Shown here one piece after another: positions 8,029 through 15,988 of a stretch of DNA of 31,049 nt. The notes beneath the pieces were generated by a model, which saw only the letters and a list, made by a program, of their open reading frames with translations, was not told where the DNA came from and did not search any database. The DNA lies in contig JBBISU010000036.1 in the NCBI GenBank assembly GCA_037441225.1, positions 1 through 31,049 of the forward strand, given 5' to 3'. Positions within the stretch are counted from its first letter, which is position 1. Every line of letters begins with the position of its first letter. This DNA is from JBBFMJ01 sp037441225 (lineage in GTDB: Bacteria > Acidobacteriota > Thermoanaerobaculia > UBA2201). A program made the position numbers and the translations under genes.

Positions 8029-9002
8029 GGGATTTGCCTCCAAAGAAAAGTTAAAATAAGCCAGAGGAAAAACAAAATGAAAGAAGGCATTAGCGTATAT
8101 AAATATTTTGTTTTATATATAGCATATTTTCTTGTCTTCACTTCACTTTTTTCCATTTGATCAATATTTTTATAAATCTCTTTTAATTTTTCTGGATCAG
8201 TTGCTCTAAAATATTTTGCTCCTGTCTCTTGAGCAATTTTTTGCAAAAGTTCTTCATCAATATTTACAGGGACCTGCACATATCTTTTACCAAATATTGG
8301 ATCCTCATAAGGCATCATTGCATAGCCCTTTGTCCCAACCCCTACTGTATAAACCTTAATTCCAAAGGTTTTTGCTATCTCCATTGCAGTTAAAGGAGAA
8401 ACCTCTCCCCTGTTATTTTGACCATCAGTTAAAAGTATTATAACTTTGCTCTTTGCCTTTGAATTTTTAAGGCGTGCAACAGATAAACTTAAAGCATTTC
8501 CAATGGCAGTTCCATCTTCAATTATGCCTATATCAACTTTTTCAAGGGTTGAGAACAATACATTATAATCTGTTGTCAAAGGACATTGAGTTATAGCATC
8601 TGCTGAAAATACAACTAATCCAATCCTATCATTTCTTCTTCCTTTTATAAATTCTTTGACAACTTCCTTTGCTACATTAAGCCGATTTTTTGGTTTAAAA
8701 TCTTCTGAAATCATTGAACCAGAACAGTCAAGAGTAAGAATTATATCAACACCATGAGTTATAAATTCTTCATATTCCCTTTTTTTTGTGGGTTCAGCAA
8801 GGGTTAAAATGATTAAAAGCATAGATAAAATCCATATATATGGCAGAGTTCTAAATATTTTACTTTTAAAGGTTTCTGGGAATTTTCCAATTATCTTTTT
8901 TGAAGAAATTTTATAAGAAATTTTAAATTTTTTCCTTAAATAATAAATTATAAATGGTAAGGGTAAAAGAACTAAAAAGAAGGGCTTATGAAAGAGAAAC
9001 AC
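8025..9002 (-). CDS. batA: BatA-like VWA-domain membrane protein
   Basis: A 325-residue VWA protein. Two N-terminal membrane helices (FFLVLLPLPFIIYYL and ILSMLLIILTLAEP) and one at the C-terminus (LMPSFILFFLWLILTFL) anchor a VWA domain. Its MIDAS residues are intact: DCSGS, the Thr of EDGTAIGNA, and the Asp of LLTDGQNNRG. I choose GTG 9002 because AGGAGG lies exactly 6 bases upstream and the first membrane helix then follows directly. A TTG nine codons earlier lacks an SD. It overlaps the upstream gene by 17 bases. Paralogue of the next gene, batB. Confidence 0.87.
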   Translation of the reverse strand: MFLFHKPFFLVLLPLPFIIYYLRKKFKISYKISSKKIIGKFPETFKSKIFRTLPYIWILSMLLIILTLAEPTKKREYEEFITHGVDIILTLDCSGSMISEDFKPKNRLNVAKEVVKEFIKGRRNDRIGLVVFSADAITQCPLTTDYNVLFSTLEKVDIGIIEDGTAIGNALSLSVARLKNSKAKSKVIILLTDGQNNRGEVSPLTAMEIAKTFGIKVYTVGVGTKGYAMMPYEDPIFGKRYVQVPVNIDEELLQKIAQETGAKYFRATDPEKLKEIYKNIDQMEKSEVKTRKYAIYKTKYLYTLMPSFILFFLWLILTFLWRQIP

Positions 9003-9885
9003 TTTTTTCCTCCTTAGTTCTTTCAACAAAATCCTTTAAAATTTCCCAATTTTTTTCTGCTTCTTCTATTTTTGGCTTATATTTTGCATATTTCACAAGG
9101 GAACTTTCTTCTAAAAAATTTTTCAAATCTATATAAACTTTTCTTTCAAAATTTAAATCTTTTAATATATTTATTAATTCAAATTCTGTTTTATCAATTG
9201 TATCCTTTGAAAATCTTCTCCCTAAATAAACCCTAAAGATATCATCTAACTCAATATAATATTCTTTTTCCTTTTCTTTCCTTAGATAATCTTTCTCCTT
9301 TAATTCATTTAAGGCATTAATTGCTTCCACATCTGGTGGAAGTAATATTTTTAAACCTTCTCCTTCCCTTTTCTTCCTTTTCTTAAAATAATAAATTAAA
9401 AGTATAACAATTAAAACAATAATTGGTATCAAAATTAAAATATATGGAAATTTATTTGGCATATCAAAGGGTTTTTTAATATCCCTTAAATTTTCTTCCC
9501 CTTTAAGCAAACTCATAATATATATAGGAAGTGCAGGAACCTCTATTTTTCTTACTTCATTTTTATATTTATAGGAAAAACTCCAAGGTGGAACAAAATA
9601 AATCCCTGTTGTATAAGTTGAAACAATATATTTTTGCTCCAATATTTTTTTATCCCCTTCAACTTTCCAATTTTTTAAATCATAATCTTTTATTTCAAAA
9701 TTTGAAAGCAAAATACCACCAGGCACTTCCCCTGCTTCTGAGTCCTTTGGGATTTCAATTCTCAAAGCAAATTCAACTAAATCTCCAATTGTAATTATGC
9801 TTTTGCTAAAACTTTCTTCAATCCTTGCTTCTGAAAAAAGATTTAAAGAAAAAAATATAAAACTAATTTTCAAAAATCTTAACAT
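8986..9885 (-). CDS. DUF4381/BatD-like membrane protein of the Bat operon
   Basis: A 299-residue protein. A signal peptide (MLRFLKISFIFFSLNLFSEA) is followed by one periplasmic beta domain (about 20-125, with TIGDLVEFALRIEIP and a 'TTGIYFVPPWSFSY' strand pattern). A membrane helix (about 147-165, YILILIPIIVLIVILLIYY) leads to a cytoplasmic helical domain containing EYYIELDDIFRVYLGRRF and TKTEFELINIL-like helices. That cytoplasmic domain is the hallmark of the DUF4381/BatD tail family found between DUF58 and BatA in aerotolerance operons. I choose ATG 9885 over an in-frame TTG at 9897, because it has GAGG 7 bases upstream and begins the signal peptide directly. Confidence 0.75.
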   Translation of the reverse strand: MLRFLKISFIFFSLNLFSEARIEESFSKSIITIGDLVEFALRIEIPKDSEAGEVPGGILLSNFEIKDYDLKNWKVEGDKKILEQKYIVSTYTTGIYFVPPWSFSYKYKNEVRKIEVPALPIYIMSLLKGEENLRDIKKPFDMPNKFPYILILIPIIVLIVILLIYYFKKRKKREGEGLKILLPPDVEAINALNELKEKDYLRKEKEKEYYIELDDIFRVYLGRRFSKDTIDKTEFELINILKDLNFERKVYIDLKNFLEESSLVKYAKYKPKIEEAEKNWEILKDFVERTKEEKSVSLS

Positions 9886-10744
9886 TTTCTGCCTCAAATA
9901 ACCTTTGGATTAAATCCTGCAGGAGTTTATTTTGTTTTTCCTGATAAAGAATGCGAGAGATACCTTCCTTTACTTCTTCATAATTCTTATCTTTATAATT
10001 TTCTTTATTTTTCTCAAAATATTCCCTCACTTCCTTTTCATCAATCTTAATTTTCCCTTTAAACTCCTTTTCCAGATACATATTCCTTAAAACATCTTTT
10101 TCAACTTCTTTTTGCCTTTTTTTAAATTCTTCTGTTTCCTGAAAGTTTGCTCTCCTTGCTGCTTTTTCAATCAATATTGATGCAATGTAGGACCTTAGGA
10201 AATTATTAAATCCTTCCTTTGTGGAATAAAATTTTTTTAATGCTTCTGGTAATTCATCAATTCTTGCCAAAACTTCTTCTTCTGTTATCTCTTCTTCTCC
10301 AATCTTTGCCAAAACCTTTCCATTTTTCTTAATCAAAGCTGTTGCCTTATCTAACTCACTTGAAGCCATTTTTGATCTTCCAGAAAGCTCTAATGAGGAG
10401 ACCAATTTTTTTTCTATTTCTTTTTTCATTTCTTCATCACTGCATAAAATTTTTGAAAGCAAAAAATATGAATATGCTTCTTCAAAATTTGAAGAGGAAT
10501 AATAACTTTCAGCCAGAAGATAAGAAATTTTTGAAACCATTTCTTTCTCTAAACTTTGGCTAAATAAAACTCTCTTGTATGCTTCAGTGGAATATTCAGA
10601 AAAGCCTTTTTCTTTTAACATTTCTGCCCATTTTAAAAAATCATCACTTAATAAATCCTTTTTCTCATTAATTTTATATAAAACCAATAAATTTAAAAGG
10701 ATTAAAAATCCAATTCCCAATAATAAGAAATATTCCTTTTTCAT
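9863..10744 (-). CDS. Membrane-anchored SurA/PpiC-like protein lacking the PPIase domain
   Basis: A 293-residue protein. One N-terminal membrane helix (about 5-23) is followed by a TPR-like helical region (about 35-110, SKISYLLAESYYSSSNFEEAYSYF in outline). A SurA_N-like chaperone segment comes next (about 140-235, VLAKIGEEEITEEEVLARI, then LRSYIASILIEKAARR). In the SurA/PpiC family the helix here called EVREYFEKNKENYK leads into a rotamase domain of roughly 90-100 residues. Here it passes almost directly to the terminal helix EEVKEGISRILYQEKQ, so the catalytic domain is missing. It probably acts as a holdase or scaffold for periplasmic Bat domains (inference). ATGA overlap with the upstream DUF58 gene. 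Confidence 0.75.
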   Translation of the reverse strand: MKKEYFLLLGIGFLILLNLLVLYKINEKKDLLSDDFLKWAEMLKEKGFSEYSTEAYKRVLFSQSLEKEMVSKISYLLAESYYSSSNFEEAYSYFLLSKILCSDEEMKKEIEKKLVSSLELSGRSKMASSELDKATALIKKNGKVLAKIGEEEITEEEVLARIDELPEALKKFYSTKEGFNNFLRSYIASILIEKAARRANFQETEEFKKRQKEVEKDVLRNMYLEKEFKGKIKIDEKEVREYFEKNKENYKDKNYEEVKEGISRILYQEKQNKLLQDLIQRLFEAENVKIFEN

Positions 10745-11631
10745 AAGACCCCCTTAAGTTTCTTCTTCCTTTCTTTAAAAAAATTATCAAGGGCTTTAAA
10801 AGGATCTTCTTTTGTGCTTATTTTTAAAAAATCAATCCCGGCACTTTTGAAAAATTTTACTAAATCTTCATTAAATTGATTTATTTTACTTTTATAAAAC
10901 TCTTTCAAACTGTCTGAAGAAAAATCAACCAAAAATTCTTCACCACTTTCTATATCTTCTGCTAAGACAATTCCTTCTAAATCAAATTTTTCTTCCCTTT
11001 CATCAATTGTTTGGATTGCAATAAAATCATGCTTTCTTGACAAAATCTTTGCTTCTTTTTCAAAACCACTATCAAAGAAATCAGAGATTAAAAAAACAAT
11101 TGCCCTTTTTGTGCAAACCCTTCCAAAAAAATTTAATGCATTTCTTATATTTGTTCCCTTATTTTTTGGTTCAAAAAATAAAATTTCCCTTAAAATATGC
11201 ATTATATGGTCTTTTCCTTTTTTTGGTGGAAGATGTTTTTCTATCTTATCTGTAAATAATAAAAGACCAACTCTATCATTGTTTTTTATAGCAGAAAAAG
11301 ATATCAAAGCAGAAAGAAAGGCAGAAAGGTTTCTCTTTGATTTATCATAAGAACCAAAATCCTGAGAAGAAGAGATATCTATTAGCAAGTAAACTGTAAG
11401 TTCCCTTTCTTCCAGATATGTTTTAACATAAGGATGTCCCATCCTTGCTGTTACATTCCAGTCAATTGATCTTATATCATCTCCTTCTTCAAATTCCCTT
11501 ACCTCAAAAAACTCAATTCCTTTACCTTTAAATATACTCCTATATATACCCCCCATCTCTTGTTCAACTAACTTATTAGTATAAATCTCAATCTTTCTTA
11601 AATCCTTTAAAATTTCTTTTACACTTTCCAT
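10741..11631 (-). CDS. DUF58 family protein (VWA-like), MoxR partner
   Basis: A 296-residue cytoplasmic protein. The DUF58 signature is DIRSIDWNVTARMGHPYVKT (about 52-71), following an N-terminal region typical of the family (GGIYRSIFKGKGIEFFEVREF). A VWA-like fold then carries LLIDISSSQDFG (D-x-S-x-S) and FLISDFFDSGF. DUF58 genes almost always sit next to moxR, as here (TAATG one-base overlap). The protein is thought to work with the ATPase as a substrate-recognition or adaptor unit. Confidence 0.88.
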   Translation of the reverse strand: MESVKEILKDLRKIEIYTNKLVEQEMGGIYRSIFKGKGIEFFEVREFEEGDDIRSIDWNVTARMGHPYVKTYLEERELTVYLLIDISSSQDFGSYDKSKRNLSAFLSALISFSAIKNNDRVGLLLFTDKIEKHLPPKKGKDHIMHILREILFFEPKNKGTNIRNALNFFGRVCTKRAIVFLISDFFDSGFEKEAKILSRKHDFIAIQTIDEREEKFDLEGIVLAEDIESGEEFLVDFSSDSLKEFYKSKINQFNEDLVKFFKSAGIDFLKISTKEDPFKALDNFFKERKKKLKGVL

Positions 11632-12617
11632 TATGGCGCTTCCACAGAATCAAAGACCTGTTTTATTATATCTTCAACAGAAATGCCTTCTGCTTCTGCC
11701 TCATAAGATAAAATTATTCTATGCCTTAAAACATCCTCTCCAATATATTTTATATCTTCTGGTATTACATAAGCTCTATGCCTCAAAAAAGCAAGTGCTT
11801 GTGCTGCCTTTGCAAGATAAATTGTTGCCCTTGGAGAAGCGCCATATCTTATAAGGTCCTTTGCATTTAAATTATATTTTTCTGGTTCCCTGGTGCAATG
11901 GACAATCCTTACAATATATTTTTTTATTTCCTCATCAATGTAAACATATTTTACTGCTTCTTGAATCTTTAAAATATCTTCTAAACTTGCAACTGCATTT
12001 GGTTCCTTTAAGCTTTCAATTACAACCCTTTCAAGTATTTCCTTTTCTTCTTCAATATTTGGATAAGTTATTGAAAGTTTTAGAAAAAATCTGTCAATTT
12101 GTGCTTCTGGCAGAGGATATGTTCCTTCTTGTTCAATTGGGTTTTGAGTTGCCAAAACCAAAAAGGGCTTTGGTAATGGATGGGTTTTATCACCCAATGT
12201 AACCTGTCTTTCTTGCATTGCTTCCAGAAGGGCACTTTGAACCTTTGCAGGAGCTCTGTTAATCTCATCTGCCAGGATTAAATTTGCAAAGATTGGACCT
12301 TTCCTTGGAGAAAAAGTCATATTTTGAGGGTTATAAACCATTGTTCCAATGATGTCAGCAGGTAAAAAATCTGGTGTAAACTGAATCCTCTGAAATTGCC
12401 CTTTAATTGTCTTGGATAAAGTTGAAACAGATAGAGTTTTTGCAAGTCCGGGTACACCTTCAAGTAAAATGTGCCCATCTGAAATCAAACCCAATAACAA
12501 TCTTTCTTTTAAATATTTTTGCCCAACAATAACTTTATCAAGTTCTTTTAAAATTAAATCAACAATAGGATATAGTGCTTCTAATTTATCCTTCACTTGT
12601 GCTATTTCTTTTTCCAT
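11631..12617 (-). CDS. moxR: MoxR-family AAA+ ATPase
   Basis: A 328-residue AAA+ ATPase of the MoxR group. It has the characteristic Walker A GVPGLAKT (about 58-65), Walker B ILADEINRAP (about 116-125), the sensor 1 region LATQNPIEQEGTYPLPEAQIDRF, and the AAA_lid_2 C-terminal region ending YVIPEDIKYIGEDVLRHRI. MoxR proteins act as chaperone-like ATPases in the maturation of VWA-containing complexes. The genes that follow encode such proteins (DUF58, BatA, BatB). The start ATG has AGGAGG 5-6 bases upstream and overlaps the preceding gene by 32 bases. Confidence 0.95.
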   Translation of the reverse strand: MEKEIAQVKDKLEALYPIVDLILKELDKVIVGQKYLKERLLLGLISDGHILLEGVPGLAKTLSVSTLSKTIKGQFQRIQFTPDFLPADIIGTMVYNPQNMTFSPRKGPIFANLILADEINRAPAKVQSALLEAMQERQVTLGDKTHPLPKPFLVLATQNPIEQEGTYPLPEAQIDRFFLKLSITYPNIEEEKEILERVVIESLKEPNAVASLEDILKIQEAVKYVYIDEEIKKYIVRIVHCTREPEKYNLNAKDLIRYGASPRATIYLAKAAQALAFLRHRAYVIPEDIKYIGEDVLRHRIILSYEAEAEGISVEDIIKQVFDSVEAP

Positions 12618-13092
12618 AAGACCTCCTGATAAAAATTATAAAAATTATAACAAAAATTAAAAATAAAGCCCCAATAATGTACCAGAAATAAAGATTTTTA
12701 TAAAAATATCTCCCTTTTACTTTAATTTCACCCAAATTGTATTCAAAGGTCTTTGGTTCTTCATCCTTTATTTCTCCTTCAAAATACAAAATTTTAAAGG
12801 GTTTTAAATCAAATTTCCCTTTCTCCTTTGGCAAAACAATAAAATCAAATTTTAAAATTTTATTTCTCCCTTCAATTGATGTGATTGAATTTGAAGTTGG
12901 TTTAATTATTACTTTTTCAGATTCAGGTGGCAAAATACCTGCAATTGTTAAATTCTCTTGAGGTTCAATTTCTAATGTGAGATTAGAATACTCATAAGCC
13001 CTAAATTCCTTAGGGGCTTTTTTATTTACTGGTATATCAAGAGAAAAAAGAAAATTTCCAAGTAAAAAAATACAAAAAACCCTTAAAATCAT
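12586..13092 (-). CDS. Mini-BatD-like exported protein heading the Bat operon
   Basis: A 168-residue protein at the head of the ten-gene operon. A signal peptide (MILRVFCIFLLGNFLFSLDI) is followed by one predicted beta-sandwich domain (about 25-125; the pattern FDFIVLPKEKGKFDLKPFKILYF is reduced from the strands seen in BatD). A single membrane helix (about 134-155) and a short basic tail complete it. I do not recognise a named family. The layout and operon place suggest a one-domain BatD-type partner of MoxR/DUF58. It overlaps moxR by 32 bases. Confidence 0.65.
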   Translation of the reverse strand: MILRVFCIFLLGNFLFSLDIPVNKKAPKEFRAYEYSNLTLEIEPQENLTIAGILPPESEKVIIKPTSNSITSIEGRNKILKFDFIVLPKEKGKFDLKPFKILYFEGEIKDEEPKTFEYNLGEIKVKGRYFYKNLYFWYIIGALFLIFVIIFIIFIRRSYGKRNSTSEG

Positions 13093-13115
13093 TTTTTTTA
13101 TACGAAATTATTTTA
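13093..13115 (-). promoter_or_regulatory. Candidate promoter of the Bat operon
   Basis: On the minus strand a TAAAAT (13110-13115) ends 17 bases before the ATG, which would give a leader of about 11 bases. A TATAAA at 13097-13102 is an alternative that lies too close to the ATG unless initiation is within it. Neither has a TG extension or a clear -35, so this call is weak. Confidence 0.25.
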
Positions 13116-13157
13116 AAAAATGTTTATTTATTTGCTTGATTAAATATATGTCAAAAT

Positions 13158-14009
13158 TTATTCCAAAATAAAAAAAGCAAGAATAAAAATAAGAATAAAT
13201 ATATGGATTAAGCGATAAGCAATACGAAAAGATTTTGAATCCTTAATTAAAAAAGAAGTTAAAATGTTTGTTATTGTAGCAATTGAAAGAGAAATTATTA
13301 AAAAAATACTTTTTTTTATAAATAAAAAAACCATAAGTAAATCTCCAAAGAATAGAAAAAGGGTAGAAACAATCTTTATTTCTTTTTCCTTAAAATAAAG
13401 AGCAAGGGTTGGTCTTCCTGTTTTTTCATCTCTTATTTTATCTATAAGTAAATGGTTTAAATATCCGCCAGCAAACCAAAAAGAAAGAGAAAAAGCAAAT
13501 ACATAAACTAAAAAATTTGCTGGATTTTTCCAAGAACCCCCTGCTACTGTAAAGCACCACCCTCCCAACAAATGAATTAATAAATCAATTAAGTGTTTTT
13601 TAGATTGAAAAAATTTATTTCTATTATAAATAATTGCTAAAAATATAGATAAAATTATGAAAGGGACTGAATTTGGAGCAAAAAATAAAGAAATCAATAG
13701 TGTTAAAGAATATAAAATAAAACGAAGAATTTTAAAAAAGATTAAAAGAGAATTGCTTATTTCAAAGGGCAAGCCATTTTCAGAAAAGTCCATTGGATTT
13801 ATTTTATATCCCTCTATACGATTATCAATATTAATTGCTAAGGACAATAAAAGAGCAGTACTTATTAAACTCAAAGGCAAAAAATCTTTATATTGCATAA
13901 AATAACCTAATAAAGGAAAGGAAGAAAAAATTATTAAATCCATTGGCTTAAAAAAAAGAAACCATTTATTTTTAAAGATAAAAGTTTTCTTTTTAAGTTT
14001 AATATCCAT
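13158..14009 (-). CDS. UbiA-family prenyltransferase
   Basis: A 283-residue polytopic membrane protein with about eight or nine hydrophobic helices. The second Asp-rich motif is clear: DKIRDEKTGRPTLAL (about 192-206), matching the UbiA 'DxxxDrkxGrxTLa' pattern for the Mg-pyrophosphate site. The first motif (normally NDxxDxxxD) is degenerate: IDNRIEGYKINP (about residues 61-72) keeps an Asp, and a Glu replaces the second Asp. It likely transfers a prenyl chain to an aromatic or lipid head group, but the acceptor is not predictable. It is a single gene, divergent from the EamA transporters. Its -10 box ends 9 bases before the ATG. Confidence 0.75.
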   Translation of the reverse strand: MDIKLKKKTFIFKNKWFLFFKPMDLIIFSSFPLLGYFMQYKDFLPLSLISTALLLSLAINIDNRIEGYKINPMDFSENGLPFEISNSLLIFFKILRFILYSLTLLISLFFAPNSVPFIILSIFLAIIYNRNKFFQSKKHLIDLLIHLLGGWCFTVAGGSWKNPANFLVYVFAFSLSFWFAGGYLNHLLIDKIRDEKTGRPTLALYFKEKEIKIVSTLFLFFGDLLMVFLFIKKSIFLIISLSIATITNILTSFLIKDSKSFRIAYRLIHIFILIFILAFFILE

Positions 14010-14018
14010 ATAACTTAG

Positions 14019-14027
14019 ATTTTATCA
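14019..14027 (-). promoter_or_regulatory. Extended -10 promoter of the UbiA-family gene
   Basis: The minus strand reads TGATAAAAT, with the hexamer ending nine bases before the ATG. The predicted leader is about three bases, with no SD. Confidence 0.5.
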
Positions 14028-14041
14028 CAAGAATTTTAGTA

Positions 14042-14066
14042 ATTTAAATTTTATTAAAATTTAAAT
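14042..14066. promoter_or_regulatory. Perfect AT-only palindrome in a divergent promoter region
   Basis: ATTTAAATTTTA and its exact reverse complement TAAAATTTAAAT flank a single central T. The 12-base arms lie between the divergent UbiA-family and transporter promoters. It could be an operator or a chance AT palindrome. Confidence 0.3.
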
Positions 14067-14163
14067 CAAAACAATATTTTTGTAATTCTTTTTATAACAT
14101 TAATTTTTTGCAAAAAAATAGTTTAGGGACAAAATTTTTAGATAATTTTATAAAAAAAGAATG

Positions 14164-14172
14164 TGATAAAAT
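14164..14172 (+). promoter_or_regulatory. Extended -10 promoter of the EamA transporter pair, predicted leaderless
   Basis: TGATAAAAT with the hexamer at 14167-14172, eight bases before the ATG at 14181. A GTG at 14163 is in frame with the gene, but it overlaps this box and is therefore not a plausible start. Confidence 0.55.
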
Positions 14173-14180
14173 ATAAATTT

Positions 14181-15035
14181 ATGTCAAATTTTGAGAATTT
14201 TAAAGCAAATTTTGCTTTGTTTTTTGTTGCCATTGTTTGGGGTTCTACATTTATTTTAGTAAAGGAAGCTTTGTCAATATCTCCACCTTTTTCTTTCCTT
14301 TTCTTTAGATTTTTTTCATCCTTTTTGTTATTAATTCCCTTTTATTTTTTTTATAAATTGGACTTAAATAAAAAGGTTTTATTAGATGGTTTCTTAATGG
14401 GCTTTTGCTTATTCCTTGCCTTTGCATTTCAAACCTTTGGACTTCAAGTTGTAGAAGCTTCCATAACTGCCTTTATCACAGGTCTTTATATTGTTATTGC
14501 ACCAATACTGTCAAACTTTATATTGAAAAAAAAGCCCTCAACTTTGTCTATTTTAGGTGTTTTTATTTCAACGATCGGACTTGCTTTAATGACCCTTAAA
14601 GGAAGTTTTAATTTATCAAAAGGACAAATCCTTGTTTTAATCTGTGCTATACTTTATTCTATTCACATAATTATGACTGACTATTATACAAGAATTCATT
14701 CTGTTTTGACCTTAACTATTATTCAACTTGGAACTGTTGGAATACTTTCTTTTCCCCTGACAATTTTTTACCATAAAAAATTTTTTGTCTCTGAAATAAA
14801 GCCAATATTTTATATATCCCTTGGAATAACTTCAGTTTTTGCAACTGTTCTTGCCTTTTTAGTAATGATGGCTTACCAAAAAAAAACAAATCCTACAAAG
14901 GCATGCTTGATTTATGCCACTGAAATTGTAGCTGCTGCTTTTTTTAGTTTCCTTTTTTCTGGTGAAATTTTAAGTTTTAAAGAATATTTAGGTGGTGCTT
15001 TGATTATTTTAGCCATATTTCTATCAAAGGACTGA
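14181..15035 (+). CDS. EamA/DMT-family transporter (first of a pair)
   Basis: A 284-residue inner-membrane transporter of the drug/metabolite superfamily. About ten hydrophobic helices form two EamA repeats. The first begins ALFFVAIVWGSTFILVKEAL, with the family's W-G-S/T-x-F motif. The second carries the conserved E near the end (YATEIVAAAFFSFLFSGE) and the closing GALIILAIFLS. The substrate is unknown; relatives export amino acids, metabolites or riboflavin. I take ATG 14181 as the start because the in-frame GTG at 14163 falls in the promoter. One base separates it from a second EamA gene. Confidence 0.88.
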   Translation: MSNFENFKANFALFFVAIVWGSTFILVKEALSISPPFSFLFFRFFSSFLLLIPFYFFYKLDLNKKVLLDGFLMGFCLFLAFAFQTFGLQVVEASITAFITGLYIVIAPILSNFILKKKPSTLSILGVFISTIGLALMTLKGSFNLSKGQILVLICAILYSIHIIMTDYYTRIHSVLTLTIIQLGTVGILSFPLTIFYHKKFFVSEIKPIFYISLGITSVFATVLAFLVMMAYQKKTNPTKACLIYATEIVAAAFFSFLFSGEILSFKEYLGGALIILAIFLSKD

Positions 15036-15036
15036 A

Positions 15037-15909
15037 ATGAAGATTTTCATTGTTCTTCTAATTTCTGTAATTGCAGTTTCCTTTGCTTCTATCTTTATCA
15101 AATTATGCCCAGAAGTTCCAAGTATAACAATTTCCTTTTATAGAATGGCTGTTTCAGCTATTATAATTTCTTTTTTTGCTTTAAAAAATTTAAAAGAAAT
15201 CAAAAATTACAGTAAAAAATTGTTCTTGCTAAATATTTTAAGTGGCTTTGCACTGGCACTTCATTTCATTTTGTGGATTTCTTCTTTAAAATATACTTCT
15301 GTTGCTTCTTCTGTTGCCCTTGTAACAACTGATCCAATCTTTGTAGGTATATTTTCTTATCTTATTTTAAGAGAAAAGGTTTCAAAAAATTTAATAATTG
15401 GAATTATTTTATCTGTTTCTGGAAGTTTTATCCTTGCCTTTGGAGACAAGCCCACAATTGAATTAATTAAAGAAGGCAAAAACCCTCTTTTTGGAGATAT
15501 CCTTGCCCTTTCAGGTGCAATTATGGCTTCCCTTTATATTTTACTTGGTTCAAGGGTGAGAAAAGAGGCATCACTTATAACTTATAATTTTATTACCTTT
15601 AATTCTTCCTTCCTTTTTTTATTAGTCATTGTTTTTATAACAAAAAATCCTTTGACTGGCTTTAATAAAATTTCTTATCTTTATCTTTTACTTTTAGGGA
15701 TTGTTCCACAACTTATAGGGCATAGCGGATTTAACTGGGCATTAAAATATGTAAAGCCAGTAATTGTAGCAATAACTATATTAGGTGAACCAATTGGTGC
15801 AACAATACTTGCTTTTTTAATCTTTAAAGAAGGGCTTAAAATAAGTCAAATTTTTGGGATGTTCTTAATATTTATTGCAATTATAATTTCCAGTTTGCCT
15901 AAGAAATAA
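15037..15909 (+). CDS. EamA/DMT-family transporter (second of a pair)
   Basis: A 290-residue ten-helix EamA protein. It opens with SVIAVSFASIFIKLCPEVPS and contains the repeat-typical LKYTSVASSVALVTTDPIFVGIFSYLILRE region in outline. It ends with the second-repeat motif ILGEPIGATILAFLIFKEG (about 245-263). It starts one base after the first transporter gene, so the two are co-translated. They may form a heteromer or be two independent exporters. The substrate is unknown. Confidence 0.88.
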   Translation: MKIFIVLLISVIAVSFASIFIKLCPEVPSITISFYRMAVSAIIISFFALKNLKEIKNYSKKLFLLNILSGFALALHFILWISSLKYTSVASSVALVTTDPIFVGIFSYLILREKVSKNLIIGIILSVSGSFILAFGDKPTIELIKEGKNPLFGDILALSGAIMASLYILLGSRVRKEASLITYNFITFNSSFLFLLVIVFITKNPLTGFNKISYLYLLLLGIVPQLIGHSGFNWALKYVKPVIVAITILGEPIGATILAFLIFKEGLKISQIFGMFLIFIAIIISSLPKK

Positions 15910-15988
15910 ATAGGTACGAGGTACGGGACTTTGGTTTTATAAAAAAATCCTTTTTCAACTAGCCCATCATCCATAACCCGTACCCGCA
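15910..15988. terminator. Convergent intergenic region with long inverted repeat
   Basis: This lies between the end of the transporter pair and the convergent sulfatase-fold gene. GGTACGGG at 15920-15927 and CCCGTACC at 15977-15984 form an 8-base perfect inverted repeat around a 49-base loop. A related GGTACG lies at 15913-15918. The loop is long for a terminator, so this may be a repeat-family remnant that also marks the transcript ends. Confidence 0.35.

Noticed and set aside
14163..14180. GTG 14163 as start of the first EamA transporter
   Set aside because: The GTG overlaps the extended -10 TGATAAAAT. ATG 14181 fits the leaderless spacing and the family N-terminus.
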